Assembly: GCA_028583685.1 (NCBI GenBank)
Contig: JAMXIF010000042.1
Coordinates: forward strand, 25,219,388-25,283,387
Length of the DNA: 64,000 nucleotides
Direction of reading: 5' to 3'
Source of the DNA: Petaurus breviceps papuanus
Lineage: Eukaryota > Chordata > Mammalia > Diprotodontia > Petauridae
Under the pieces are notes generated by a model. That model did no database searches. It had not been told where the DNA came from and saw only the letters and a list, made by a program, of their open reading frames with translations. Shown piece after piece: positions 44,448 through 56,570 of the stretch; within the stretch, counting starts at the first letter, position 1, and the number at the start of each line of letters is the position of its first letter. Made by a program: the position numbers and the translations under genes.

Positions 44448-44692
44448 GTTGTTGTTGTTCAGTCACATCCTACTCTTTGTGACTCCATTTGGGGTTTTCT
44501 TGGTAAAGATACTAGAGTAGTTTGCTATTTCCTTCTCCATCTTGTTTTACAGATGGGGAAACTGAGGAAAACAGGGTTAGGGTGACTTGCCCAGGGTCAG
44601 TTTGCTTGTATCTTAGGCCAGATTTGGACTTGGAAAGACTGAACCTTCCTAACTCCAGATCTGGTTCTCTATCCACTGTGCTGTCTAGCAAA
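44448..44692 (-). repeat. Marsupial tRNA-derived SINE
   Basis: ttgttgttcagtcacatcc, ggggttttcttggtaaagat, ttacagatggggaaactgag and ctatccactgtgctgtctag. Confidence 0.9.
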
Positions 44693-45254
44693 CACACACT
44701 TGGCAAAACTTTGGTTTTAAATTGTTTATACAAATTGGCTGTCTAAAAACAGAAAAATATTACTGTTAAAAATTAATATCTCATTAAAGTGCTTTGACGC
44801 TCTTCTGAAGTGTGGAATAAAAACACATCTACATACCTTTTTGAAGTTGTGAAAGTCCTTTTAGAAATACTCTGGTTGACTCAAAGAGAGGTTCCAACTG
44901 CTTTTTCAAATTGATTTTGACCAATTATATGTAACTTCTTAAAACTCTCAGCTTTTTGCTTCATTGTTGTGTGTTGTGGGATTCTAAAAAGTTGTGAAAT
45001 TGAAAATGGACATCCCACTTCACTTTATATATATTAATGGTCAATCCACTTATGTATTAGTTGCCTTCCCCCCCAAAAAAACATATATGTGAGTTTGAAT
45101 TCCTATAACGCTGTACCCTTAGTGGCCTAAGGTGAAATTTGAAAATTGATATTCTATGATTAATCATTGATTGAAAATTATATCTAATCAATGTATCTCA
45201 TCAGAATCAATATTTGTGAATCAATTTGATTGTATATAGACCCTCTTAGTAAAA
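44693..45254. other. AT-rich unique DNA
   Basis: Nothing recognised. Confidence 0.4.
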
Positions 45255-45632
45255 TATGTAAGAATTTTCTTTCCCTATTTCTATTGGCTAAAGTCCAACC
45301 ACAAAAATTCAGATCTGTGAACTTTGGTTGACCATGGGGGGATATGAGTCAATCTGGTCATAGGATGTTTGTTCTCCATGAGATTTTCCAGAGGATGTTA
45401 GTCATGCCATGTTGATTCATCTGGTGAGGAACTGATGTAAGCAGCACCAACTGATCAGAAGTGAAATATGTCTGCATGGTCACTGTGTAAATGCTATAAA
45501 AGAATTGCTCTGACTGTCAGATGCCTTTTTGACTACTGATGGGTCTTGCCAATTTATTGGTCTTTGCTAGCCATACTAATAAATAGATCATGCTCAGAAC
45601 ATTTGTCTTTATTGCAAATTTTATCATGACAA
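45255..45632 (+). mobile_element. Possible LTR fragment (fossil, uncertain)
   Basis: An ordered promoter-like layout: a CCAAT-type ATTGGCTAAAG near 45282, GCTATAAAAGAA near 45498 and ACTAATAAATAGA near 45577. This is the spacing expected of U3-R-U5 in an LTR. No target duplication and no clear TG...CA ends were found, and no internal region adjoins it. Family and age are unknown. Confidence 0.3.
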
Positions 45633-45849
45633 GAGGGAGGTATAGGTAGGGAAGGCAGTACTATCCAGGCATGGGGAAGATTGCCTTAACCTAGAAGCAG
45701 GTGGTATTTTCTGTACAACAGTAGAATCTCCTGTGATATTCGTGTGGACAATCCATACACAGACTGGATATCAATACAGAGAAAACTTATTTGGATGATT
45801 TAAATGACTGTATCTAAAGAGAATTAATTAAAAGATTGCTGAAAAATCA

Positions 45850-46030
45850 TCATGTAGTAGAAGGAGCACAATGCTTGGGTTCAGAAACTGTGGATTTGAG
45901 TCTCAACTCTGCCACCATTACTAGTTGTGTGACTAAAAAACAGGGTACTTAGCCTCTCTCAGTCTTGTTCCTTATCTGTAAAATGGGTATAGTACTTTGA
46001 CTTCCCAGTTCAAATATAAAAGAATGGAAA
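45850..46030 (+). repeat. MIR
   Basis: gatttgagtctcaactctgc, attactagttgtgtgac and cttatctgtaaaatgggtat. Confidence 0.75.
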
Positions 46031-46200
46031 GGATGTTAGAGATAACTGAGTAGAGCTTCCTCATTTTATATATAAGGAAGCAGAAGCCCAGATAAGTGAA
46101 ATAATTTGCTCAAGGACACACAGGGAAAGAGCACAGGGCTAGATTTGAACTCAGGACCTCTGCCTGCCAAATCGGCACTCTTTCTCCTGCACTGCCCTGC
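46031..46200 (-). repeat. MIR
   Basis: gcttcctcattttatatata, agataagtgaaataatttgc and ctagatttgaactcaggacc. Confidence 0.7.
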
Positions 46201-46369
46201 CCCTTAAACCCCCACAACAACCATATAGATTTGCTGTGAGGAAGAACACTCTGAAAATTATAATTTGTTTGATAAATATTAGTCATTGTTATTAACATTA
46301 TTATACATAGAAATATGTATGTATCATGCGTATCACATTAGCTTATGTTGCAAAGCTGGAGGGATGGAT

Positions 46370-47090
46370 GATACTACAATTATAAACTCTTAACAACTTG
46401 GAATAATGGGTTGAATCTAGTAAGAAGAAGAGAAAATCTGTTTTAGATTCAGAGAGTCACACATGGGACAGACACGTTGTAGCTAGCTGACAATTAAAAA
46501 TAAAAAGAGTTAAGAATTTCTACGTCCATTTGAATTACTGCTGTGATGTGGTTGTCAAAAAAGGCTGATGTAAACTTGGGCTGTTAACATTAGAATAGAG
46601 TCCAGAAAAGTGACTGGCCAGACCACAACAGGGAACCTCACGTTCACTTGTGGGAACTACATTTTAAGAGGAGCATTAACAAGTTGACTTGTCTAAAGGA
46701 GAGTGATTAAGAGACTTTTAATGAGATTTAAAATTATGGGGAAAAGATGAATGGAAGGAATCAGTGCTTTTTTGTGGGAAACAAAGTTTTGGGCAGGAGT
46801 GGAGACTGAGAATTGTTTTGTAAACTTTTGAGGACTGTCATTTGGAAAAGGAAAGAAATAAGCATTTTTTAAGTGTCTACAAGGTTCGACAGCTTTTGCT
46901 TGGTTTTAGAAGGCAGAGCAAGGAAAGGAAATGTATATTGTAAAGCAGCAGATTTAGGTATAATGTCAGGAAAACCCCCCAGCAACAGCAATGAAACCGT
47001 TCTTGCCCAAATAGTGGGATGCCTCAGGAGACAGGGAATTACCAGCTTGAGAGATTTTAAAACAAAGGCTGAATGACTCCTCAGAATCAC
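46370..47090 (+). mobile_element. CR1/L3 LINE 3' region
   Basis: Sense-oriented and very diverged: tgactggccagaccacaaca, aactacattttaagaggagc, ttttgaggactgtcatttgg, gcagatttaggtataatgtc and tgggatgcctcaggagacag keep the order of the CR1/L3 RT C-terminus and 3' UTR. Confidence 0.65.
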
Positions 47091-47094
47091 AGCA

Positions 47095-47275
47095 TTATGG
47101 ATCTAGAACCAGAAGGGACTTGAGTGGTTCTTAATTCTCTTATTTTACAGATAAGGAAAATGTGGTCAAGAAAGGTAAACTGAGGCCCAAGGTCAACCCA
47201 GATGAAAAGTAGCAGTTGGGATTTGAACTTGGGTCCTTTGAGTCCTAATCTAGTTCCCTTTCCATTGATTATCAG
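47095..47275 (-). repeat. MIR
   Basis: tattttacagataaggaaaa, actgaggcccaaggtcaac and gttgggatttgaacttgggt. Confidence 0.75.
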
Positions 47276-47779
47276 GAACTGTTAGAGGTAGAGTTCCCAT
47301 TCATTTGAGATTAGGGCACATATCTTCTGAAATTCTTTCCAGTTTTGACATTTTGTTATTCTGTATTCTATTAACAAAGGAACAATTCTATTTACAACAG
47401 TACACTTAACTTTTATTGAATTTTGGATCTTCACTAGACCAACAAGGTGGCAGAATAGGAATAAACAGTATAACTCCAGCTCCCCTCCTACTCCATTGAA
47501 TATGTGAGATTATGTACAGACAAGTAGTAATTGGGAAATCTAAGGAGATATCATGTTTTTTTTTTCTTCTCAGCCCAAGATCAGATGGTAGATTGGGTCA
47601 TTTCAAGTAGACTGAAGGCTTAGCTATAGTCCTAGACCAGAATTGCAAGGTCTCACAGAGGGCTTGATGTAGGCCTTGGGCCCCCAGGGCTCCAAACAAG
47701 ACTGGACCAACAGCCCAGAGTCTGCCAGGATAAATGACAGACAGCCCAGGCCCCAGCATAATTTCTCTGAGTATGCTAT

Positions 47780-48035
47780 TTGTTGTTGTTCAACTGTTTT
47801 CAGTTGTGTCCAACTCTTTATGATCCCATTTGAGGTTTTCTTAGCAAAGAACCTGGAGTGCTTTGCCATTTCCTTTTCCAGATCATTTTACAAAAGAGGA
47901 AACTGAGGCAAAAAGGGTTAAGTGACTTGCCCAGGGTCACACAGCTAAGACATGTCTGAGGTCAGATTTTAATTCAGATCTTCCTGATTCTATGTAGGCT
48001 GGCATTTTATCCACTGTGCTACCTAACTGCTCTGA
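47780..48035 (-). repeat. Marsupial tRNA-derived SINE inside the old L1 5' UTR
   Basis: tttgttgttgttcaactgtt, gtgtccaactctttatgatc, gaggaaactgaggcaaaaag, cagggtcacacagctaagac and atccactgtgctacctaact. Confidence 0.9.
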
Positions 48036-48802
48036 GTCTATCGTACTTTTCAGCTTGCTGACAGGGGATGGGGGCAATTGCTGTCTAATGGAGCACCACC
48101 CAGGGGTAAGTCTACAGTAGTATCACTTGGACACATACCAGAGTCTAGAGCCTAGAAAGTCCCAGAAGGCACCAGTCATACTGAACATTTCATCTAACTA
48201 CATAGAACCTTCTGAAAGGCTGCAGCTGCCTGGTTCAAATCACATTTGTGATCCTAGAAGAACACAATACTTAATTCCTAAAAACATAGCAGAATCCCAG
48301 GTAAAATAAGGCATAATAGTTCCTGCAGAAGTATATGAATCCTGATCCTAACACAACATTCTAATTTGGGAAGTAAGGCTATGAGAATTAGTAAACAAAA
48401 AAGATGAACAATTCTGTTGCCAGAGATGCTCAAGACAGAAACCAAGAAGAGGTGAATCATTCCAAAACCTATAAGAAAAGCCTCAAAGAAAAACACAGCT
48501 TGTTCACCAGATCAATTAGAATTGTAGAAAAGATGAAGCAAGTGTAAAAAAAATAAGCAGTGGAAATAATAATATAAAAGAGAAGAGAACAACATAGGAA
48601 AGAATTTGAAAGGAAATCGAAGCACTGTAGCAAAGACTTTGCGAAGAGTATTAACAACTAAGCAGAAAAGGTATACAACATAGCCCAAGTAAGAGACTGA
48701 AAGTTAAGATAGATCAAACGGAAGTGTGACTCCATGAGGCAGCAAGAAATATTAAAGCAAAGTCAAAAGATTGAAAAAAAGGGGAGAATTTAAGATTCAG
48801 GT

Positions 48803-48997
48803 CAGTGGTTTCAAACTCAGATAGAAGTAGACCCTATTTGGGCTGCATATTAACTTAGAAAACTACACGTTAACACTATCTCTATTGCATTGCATTTTGA
48901 TTTATTTTGTTGAACATTTCCCAATTACCTTTTAATCTGACTCAGGTCTCACTCGGGGGCTTTGCTACACATGTAGACACAAGTTTGGATGTTATTG
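48803..48997. mobile_element. Short hAT-like MITE, second copy, inside old L1 ORF1
   Basis: Left end CAGTGGTTTCAAACTC; body collinear with 32950-33115 (gctgcatattaacttagaaa; aacatttcccaattaccttt); right end degraded. L1 ORF1 homology is present on both sides. Confidence 0.6.
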
Positions 48998-49734
48998 GAT
49001 ATGTTGGATGACTAGAAAACTGTGACCAAAAAAGAGCTGGGATATCATATTTCAAGGAACCATGAAAGGAAAATGTCCAGACATTTTATAACAGGAAGAC
49101 AAAGTAAAAAATAGAAAGAGTTCATTAATTACCTCCTGAAAGTAACCTCCAAAAACAAACTCCTGGAAGCTTTATAGCCAAAATCCAGTGTTTTAGGTCA
49201 AAGAAAAAGTACAAAATTAAAAAAAAAAGTGGGAAAGATATAACTCAAATACCAAGGAACTCTGGTCAGGATTGCACATGATTTAGCAGCTACTTCTACA
49301 AAGATGCTGAGACCACAGAAGATAATATTCCAAAAAGCAAAAGATGGAGGTTTACAAAGAAGAATAATTTATCCAGCAAAAATGATTATAATCCTGCTGG
49401 AGGAATTTCTGATGAAATAGTAAAAACTGGATAGATACTTCAAAATATAAACTTAGAAATAAAGAGAAACTTAACAGTAAATATGAATGTGAATATTCAA
49501 AAGGGACTTTATATGAATGATATATTTACATTTTGAAGGAGGAGAATATGAGTATCTTCTTAGACCCTAGTATCAGAGGTCACAGAGAGAGTTGATTAAG
49601 AGGGCCTGGAAGTGTTTTGTTCTGTTTCGATAATGTTAAAAGAAAAAAGGAAAGGGAGGAGGGTAAAAGGATGATAAAATGGAAAAGGAAAGGAAAATAG
49701 GGGAGGACTTATCTCTTATAAAAGAAGTCTATAG

Positions 49735-49820
49735 GGGAGGCTAGGTGGCAGGGTGAATAGACAATCAGCCCTGGAGTCAGGAGGACCTGAGTTCAAATCC
49801 AGTCTCAGACACTTAACACA

Positions 49821-49867
<47 letters not shown>

Positions 49868-49938
49868 GCCATATGAGCTTGGACAAACTTAACCCCAATT
49901 GTCCTGCCTTTCCCCCCTCCAAAAAAAGCAAAAAAAAT
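49735..49938 (+). repeat. WSINE1-like SINE with internal (CA)n
   Basis: ggggaggctaggtggcaggg, ctggagtcaggaggacctga, gttcaaatccagtctcagac and ccccaattgtcctgcc. About 22 CA units have grown from the acttaacac segment (49817-49862). GTCTATA flanks both ends (49728-49734 and 49939-49945). Confidence 0.9.
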
Positions 49939-51992
49939 GTCTATATAAATGAGGAAGGGGTAGAGAAAGAAGACATCACTGGAATTTCACTTTCATCTGA
50001 ACTGGTCAAAGGAGTGTAGACCACATATAATCACACATATATACACAAAGGATTTGTTGAAAAAATTCATTCAATTCTACAAGGAAAGATAAATACACAG
50101 GGAAAGTGGGAAGAGGGGAAGAAGAGGGAGAGTAGATTTGAGGAGAAAGGAGAAATTACTCAAAATAAACCTAAAGTTCAAAAGGAAGATTGTGAAGAAG
50201 AGTGTAAAAGTAAAGAAAGAGAGTATAATAACCCGTGATTGAGGCCTGACTGAGGGAAGAGGGGCAGGGGAGTGAAAGCCAATTTCATTAATAGAAAGAA
50301 TTGCTGTGGAACACACTCTGATTCTTCTTCCATGTTAAAAGGAGGAGAGGAATGAATAAAGAAAACAGAATAAGAGAATAGGGTGGAAGGAAATATACAA
50401 TTTTTGATCATAATTATAAATATGCATGGGTTGAACTTGCCTACAAAATAGAGGAAGATCATGAACTGAATTAGAAAGCAGAATCAAACATTATGTTGTT
50501 GAAAACTTAAAGATTCACATAGGATTAACATAAAGACCTGGAGTTTTAATTTAACTGAAAACAAAAAGCAGGGATAGCAATTATAATGTCATGTAGGACA
50601 ACAGGAAAAATAGGTTTGATTAAAAGAGATAAACATGGAAATGGCATTCTGCTGAAAAGTACCAAAGATAATTTATTTCAGTACCATATATGCACCAAAT
50701 GTCATAGTATCTAATACTTAAAGAAAAAGGTAAATGAAATTACAATGTAGGGAGACTTCAATGTATTTCTTTCAGAAACAAAAGAGTATAAGTGATAAGC
50801 AAGAAAGAAGTAAAAAATTATCTGAATATTAGTAAAGCTAGATATGATAGATTATGACAATTATTGAATGAAAATAAAAAGTGCTACAAATGTTCTTAGA
50901 AGTGCAGAGGATTTTTACAAAAATTGACCATGTATTAGTAGATAAAATCCCATAAATGCAAAAAATATTAAATACATATCAATGACCACAAAGATATAAA
51001 ATTTATATTTAATAAATAGCCACTGAAGAAACGACTAAAAATTAGAAAGACTAAATAACTTACTCCTAAATATTGGATGAGTAAAAGGATGAATCATTGA
51101 AATAGATAATTTCACTGAAGACAATAACAATAAGACAACATAAAAAAAAATTGGGATGTATCCAAAGTAGTCTTCTGGAAAAAAAATGTATATCTCTCTT
51201 TTACCAGCAAAAGATAGAAACAACACATAAATGAACTTGCATACAACTAAAAAAAAAAATCCTAGAAAACCAACAAATTAAAAACTTCAACTAAATTCCT
51301 GAAAAGTAAAGATGACATAAATAAGAAGTTAAAAATTGAATTAATGAAAAAGCTAGGCACTGTTAAGACAAAAAAAAAATACACAAACCATTACCCAACT
51401 TGATTAAAAACAAAGAGGAAAGCCAAATTACCATTTTCAATAATTAAAAAGGGAAACTCACAATAAATTTTTATACAGCTCTTTACCAATAAAACTGACA
51501 ACTGAAATAAAATGGATGAGTATTTATAAAAAAACCCCAAATGTTCATTTAACAGAACAAAAAGTAGAATTTGAATAGTCCAGTCTCAGAAAAAGAAATT
51601 GAACATACTATAAATCAACTTCTAAGTGGGATAAAAACTAAGACCACGTAGATTTATAAGTGGATTCTATTGCATGTTCAAAGAGCAATTCCAGTATTTC
51701 ACAATTTGCAAAAATAATGAAAGAAAGGGTCCTACCAAATTCCTTCTGTGATACAAGTATGTTTTTGATAACCAAGAAGAGTCAAACCAGAAAAAGAAAA
51801 ATAATAGATTGTGGTATATGAATGTAATGAAATACTGTTGTACCATAGGGAATTGTGAAGGGGTTGGTTTGAGAGAAGCCTTGAAGTATTATATGAACTG
51901 ATGCCAAATGAATTGAGAAGAACCAGAAGAATGACTATACAATGATTATATAATGTTATTTTGCAATGACAACACAATAAAAAAAAAGAAAT

Positions 51993-52715
51993 AAAACCCT
52001 AGCAACTTTGAAAGCCAATAAGAACTCAGTTCTATACAATGATCAACAGTACTTCTAACTTCAGTCTAGACTCCGGTCAAAAGTTACCTTCTGCAGGAGG
52101 CCTTTCCCTCAAGGTTATCTTACATCTGCTTTGTATGTATCTCATGTCCAACTTCTTACCAGAATTAGTACCTGCCATGTATATTAGAATTATAAAGATA
52201 GAAACTGAACCTATGATTTCATTGTTCTAGGGAAAACCATGGTGAGGAAGCACCCTCTAACAAAACAGGACAGCAGTTTTTCTACAATTTAGAGACTTTG
52301 AGGGTTGTCTAGTGATTCTTCCACTCCCCTTCCTCTTCTCTCCAATCTCTTTCTTTTCCTCTCTCCTCTTCCTTGCTCTTCCCTTTTTTCTGTCTCCATT
52401 TTCTAGGGAAGGAATGTGGAGATAGATGACTACATTTCCAAAAGTGCCATTGATGCCACGGACCATGAGCCTAACTTTAGACCATCAGTGCTAAAACCTG
52501 ATACACCTGGGAGTTTGGTCCTGGCGCTCTGTTAGCAAACCCTAAGTCAAGCGGTCGTCATTCCCCTCCCAAGGCAGCCCTTGTTCTTCTCATTTTCCTT
52601 TTTCTTACTCCTGTTCTTGCCTATCTTCTTTCTCCTCCACATTTGTTTTCTCTTTAACGTTCTACCTATTTCTCATTTCCCCTTTTGCTCTTCTTCATCT
52701 TAAAAATTTAATCCA
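51993..52715. other. Unique DNA with a pyrimidine-rich stretch
   Basis: No repeat or exon recognised. 52315-52400 is C/T-rich. Confidence 0.4.
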
Positions 52716-52719
52716 GTCA

Positions 52720-52870
52720 CATTTATGAACCATTTCTTGTGTGCAGAGCACTTTGTTTGGTGCTGGAGAAGAGGTGAGTACATACACACCTATATATGCA
52801 CATATATGTATGGTACATATATATGCATATATGTATATATCTATAGGTCACATGGTTACAATCCTCATGG
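52720..52870 (+). repeat. L2-like fragment with AT microsatellite
   Basis: catttatgaaccatttcttg, tgtgcagagcactttgtttg and ggtgctggagaagaggtgag, then a TATATGCATATA tract. The following 52871-53200 is AT-rich with nothing recognised. Confidence 0.55.
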
Positions 52871-53199
52871 AGTATATAATATTTTTTAGAAGAAAATATT
52901 TATGAAGTATTATTTACCCTTAGAATAACTCAGGAAAGTAGGCAGGATAAGTAGTCAGGTAGTATTTTTTCTTTTTAAAAAATTAAAAAAATTTTAGAGA
53001 TACTAAAACTTAAATACAAAATAAGAAAAGAAAAATAAACTATAAATTTAAATATAAAATGAGAAAAGAAAAAATCTCATATATGCATCAGAACATATGA
53101 AAGAATTTAGAATATATAGCAATAATTTTTCAATTCAAGGGAGCCTATATATGAAATACTGTTCATTATGTTGAAAGCTGTTCATCTTTTCTTTCTTGT

Positions 53200-55525
53200 A
53201 GGTTTTCTTTTGTTCTTTGCTGTAAACTTTTTACTTTGTTCTTTTTCCCTCCTTCCCGCCACCCCCAAGGTTACAATTAAGCATAGATATATTTATATAT
53301 AGGTATTGAGATATACATATGTATGCACACATACATACATATGTATAGAAACATATGCTTTCCCTAAGAGATTTTATTCCTAATCTTTGTTTTTATGTTT
53401 GTGCATATCTCCTTTTTCCTATTTCTCCTAACTCCTCTACTTCACTTCTATCTGTTACCTTACCCTCCTAATACTTTACCTACCTCCACTCCAGCAATTC
53501 CTCCCTTATCTTCCCATATCCCTAAATCTAAACGCTCTTCAGTATTCCTCTTTTAAGCTATTCCTCCTTCCCTCCTTATCCTCTTAGAATGTTATTTCTT
53601 TCTCAATTTAGAAAACGTTTATACTCTTCTGAATGTATATGTATTTTCCCTTCTTAACCAATTACTGATGAAAATAGTTTCCAGAACTAACAGCCCCCTC
53701 CTCCATCTAAATCTTCTGTATTGGTTCTTTCTCTTGCACCTCATTTGTATAAGATAATTACTCTTTTAGTTGTTCTTGAATGATTTTACTTTCTGAAGTC
53801 ATATACTCAGATCTCCCCCAATCTTTCTTATAAGCTACCTAATTACTGGTAGCAATCTTAGACATAGGCTTTGTATTTTCCAAAAATGAAAGGTAGACAT
53901 TCTATTTTTATTTAGTCCCTTGTAATTGATCATTGGTATGTACCATATATTTTTCTTGACTTTGAATGTCAAAACTTGTATTTAGTTCAGGTTTATTTTT
54001 TTCTCAAACAAAGTCCTGAAAGTCTGACAGTTGATCAAAAGTCCATTTTTTTCCATTTGAAATTATGCTTAGTTTTACTAGGTGTGATCATTTCCATCAG
54101 AGGCCCAGGTCTTCTGCTCTTCAAAATATAATGTTCCAAGAAGAGATCTTTTAGTGTCACCAATCCTACTATGTGATTCTAATTGTGATACTGTCATATA
54201 TAAATTTTTTCTTGTTGGTCATAATATTTTGTCCTTGATCTGGGGGTTTTGGAGTTTGACTATAATATTCCTGTGAGTTCTCTTTGAAGGAAAACTTTCT
54301 GGTGGTGATCAGCGGATTTTTTCTATTTCTGCTTTCCACTCTTGTTCTAATGCTTCAGGACAATTTTCTTTAATTATTTCTTGTATTTTTGTTTCAAGAT
54401 TCTTTTTTTAATCAGAACTTGCAGGTAGTTCAATCATTCTTATGTTTTCTCTTCTTGATTTGTTCTCTAGATGTTGTTTTTCTTATGAGATGTTTCACAT
54501 CCTCTTCTATTTTGTCATTCTTTTTATTTTATTTTTTAAAATTTCTTCATCTCTTATAACTTTGCTGACTTCCTCTTGATCAGTTATGAGTTTAAGAAAG
54601 TCATTTTCTTCCTTAAGATTCTGGTTCTCCTTTTGTATGTGGTTGGCTTTCTTGACATTATCTTTTTGTTTTTCTTGTATTATTCTTACTTTTCTTTTTA
54701 ATTTTTCCTCAATCTCTCTCACTTGATTTTTAAAGTGTTTTTTAAGCTCTTCAGTGAATTCTTTTTGGGCAGGTGACCATTTGACATTACTCTTTGGGGG
54801 TAGAAGAGGGTTTCTTTCCTTTATTATCCTCCTCTGAAGATGAACCCTGGTCTTCTCTATTCCTATAGTAGCTCTCTATGGTTGGATTCTTTCTCCTTTG
54901 CCTGTGTATTTTTTTTTTTTGGTGGGGGATAATAATTTAGTTTTTACAATCACCTGTAGTACTGCAATATGGGAGATGATGCCTCTGATCCTCTTCAGTT
55001 CTCCCCTTTGACCTTGAACTCAAACCAAGAGCTCCAACCTCCTGTAAGTGCCCATAGCCAATGTCTTCCCTGCCCCACTGCTTCTGCACTTTCAGGCTCG
55101 TGACTGTTTCCTCTAGCCCCGGCCTCTCTCTGCAGCACAGCTGGGTCTGACATTCTTTGTCAACAGAGGTTCCCTCCATCTTCCTGAGCTCAGATGCCCA
55201 ACTCCCCTCACTGTTCTGGGAGATAAAAGTTCCTGTGGCTGGGGCCTAGGCAGCCTCTCAAACCAACTCACTCCATGGCTTACTGCTTGTTGTTAAAGCA
55301 ACTTGCCAAAATGGACTCTAGCCTGGATGTGTTTAATTGTCACCAGGAGCAAATCTAGTCCTGAGATCTTTCTTCAGACCTTATTTGATTGTCCCAGAAG
55401 GACCCCTGTTCTGCCTTTACTCTTATTTGTTTTCATGGCTCTATGTTCACACAGACACACTATTTTACCTCTTTTGTGGGGGAAATTGAAATTTTCTGAC
55501 CTACTCCTCCATCTTGTCAGAATCC
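53200..55525 (-). mobile_element. HAL1-like (ORF1-only) L1 derivative, older family B
   Basis: The sense 5' end near 55525 reads ...TGACAAGATGGAGGAGTAGG, again the L1-type 5' word. A 5' UTR runs to about 54900. An ORF1-like region follows: on the minus strand 54722-54507 reads MREIEEKLKRKVRIIQEKQ and ENQNLKEENDFLKL (coiled coil), and further on the antisense of ggtggtgatcagcggatttt and gacaattttctttaattatt matches family-A ORF1. A noncoding 3' UTR (53990 to 53200) ends in A-rich sequence. No ORF2 is present and the 3' UTR differs from family A. Many frame breaks; clearly older than copies 1 and 2. Confidence 0.7.
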
Positions 55526-55529
55526 TCTC

Positions 55530-55612
55530 CAGGTGGCATTTATTAACTGCCCACTGTGTGCACAGCATTGTACTGAGCATTGGGGACACAAGAGCAGAAT
55601 TTAGCATTTAAA
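55530..55612 (+). repeat. L2-like fragment
   Basis: ggcatttattaactgcccac, tgtgtgcacagcattgtact and gagcattggggacacaag. Confidence 0.6.
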
Positions 55613-55614
55613 AG

Positions 55615-56450
55615 AAGCCTCCATGGTGATCTATTCCTGCCCATCCACAAAAGGAATCCCCAACTGACATACTGTTCATTCAGCTTCCAACCTCTCCAGG
55701 TAAGTCATTCTATTTTTACATGGTGCTCATTGTTGAGAATATTTTCCTCCTGATATCAAGCCTAAATTGACTTCTTTATCCCTTCCAGCCGCTGTTACTG
55801 GTTCTGCCTTCTGGGACTGCACAAAGCAAACTTCATCCCACCTCTAGATAACAGGTGTTCAAACACTTGAAGACAGATATCATGTTCCCCCCCTCTGCTC
55901 TACCTCCCCCAAGTCTTTAATTCTCAGGACTAAGCATTCCCAGCTCCTTCAACTCATTTTCATGTGACATGGACTCAAGGACCTCCATGTGACATGGACT
56001 CAAGGACCTCCATGTGACATGGACTCAAGGATCTTCATGTGACATGGACTCAAGGACCTCCATGTGACATGGACTCAAGGACCTCCATGTGACATGGACT
56101 CAAGGACCTTCACCATCCTAGTTGTCCTCCTCTGGACACTGTCACTTATCAATGGACTTGTTTAACTGTGTACTCCCAGTGAGGTCTGATGAGGGCAGAG
56201 TATAGTAAAATGATCAACCCCGTAGTCTTGAAAACCTTGTCTCTTTTAAAGCATTTCAGGAGCATATTAGCTATTTTGGCTGCCACACCACACTGCTAAT
56301 TATATATACTTGTGGCCTACTGAAACTTCCAGATCTTTTTCAGAACAACAGCTGACTATCTCTCCTCCATTTTTGTACTGGTGAAGCTGCCTTTTTGTAC
56401 CTAAACCTAAGAGTTTTGAATGTGGTCAATGGGGGAATTTGTCTTGATTC
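55615..56450 (-). mobile_element. CR1/L3 LINE 3' region with internal minisatellite
   Basis: tattttcctcctgatatcaa, gtgttcaaacacttgaagac, caccatcctagttgtcctcc, tctggacactgtcacttatc, gtgaggtctgatgagggcag and cttccagatctttttcagaa are the antisense CR1/L3 order. Confidence 0.8.
55961..56110 (+). repeat. 25-bp minisatellite, six copies, inside CR1/L3
   Basis: Unit CATGTGACATGGACTCAAGG plus ACCTC, six copies end to end; the third has ATCTT and the last ACCTT, the rest are identical. The CR1/L3 consensus has one related unit here (catatggcatggactcaagg), so the array is a local expansion of LINE sequence. Confidence 0.95.
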
Positions 56451-56464
56451 TGAATGTTTGTTTA

Positions 56465-56570
56465 CAAGTTTTTTTTTTTACCTTTTTATTAAGGGTTGTT
56501 GGGTTGGGTAAGGTAGGAGAGAGAGAAAAAAATTCTTGTTAATTGAAAATAAAAATAGAAGAAAAAGTCT
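56465..56570 (+). repeat. Possible L1 3' tip
   Basis: ggttgggtaaggtaggagag, agagaaaaaaattcttgtta and attgaaaataaaaatagaag resemble the last bases of an L1 3' UTR. Too short to be sure. Confidence 0.35.

Larger units (their letters stand above)
47436..51992 (+). mobile_element. Ancient L1 with 5' end, ORF1 and ORF2 endonuclease half
   Basis: Opens with ACCAACAAGGTGGCAGAATAGG, a decayed form of the L1 5' end with its YY1-like word. ORF1 remnants run from about 48370 to 49500: attacctcctgaaagtaacc and attgcacatgatttagcagc correspond to HRSPPEK and ITQDLAA of the family-A ORF1. After a purine-rich inter-ORF stretch, ORF2 starts near 50395 (ttataaatatgcatgggttg, the NMNGLN-like start) and continues through gaccatgtattagtagataa to agaaaaagaaattgaaca and aagtggattctattgcat near 51670, the front of the RT domain. 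At about 51790 it jumps to the ORF2 3' tip (attgtggtatatgaatgtaa), so some 2.4 kb is missing, and it ends in an A-rich tail. It contains a SINE, a MITE and a WSINE1-like SINE as later insertions. Confidence 0.75.
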
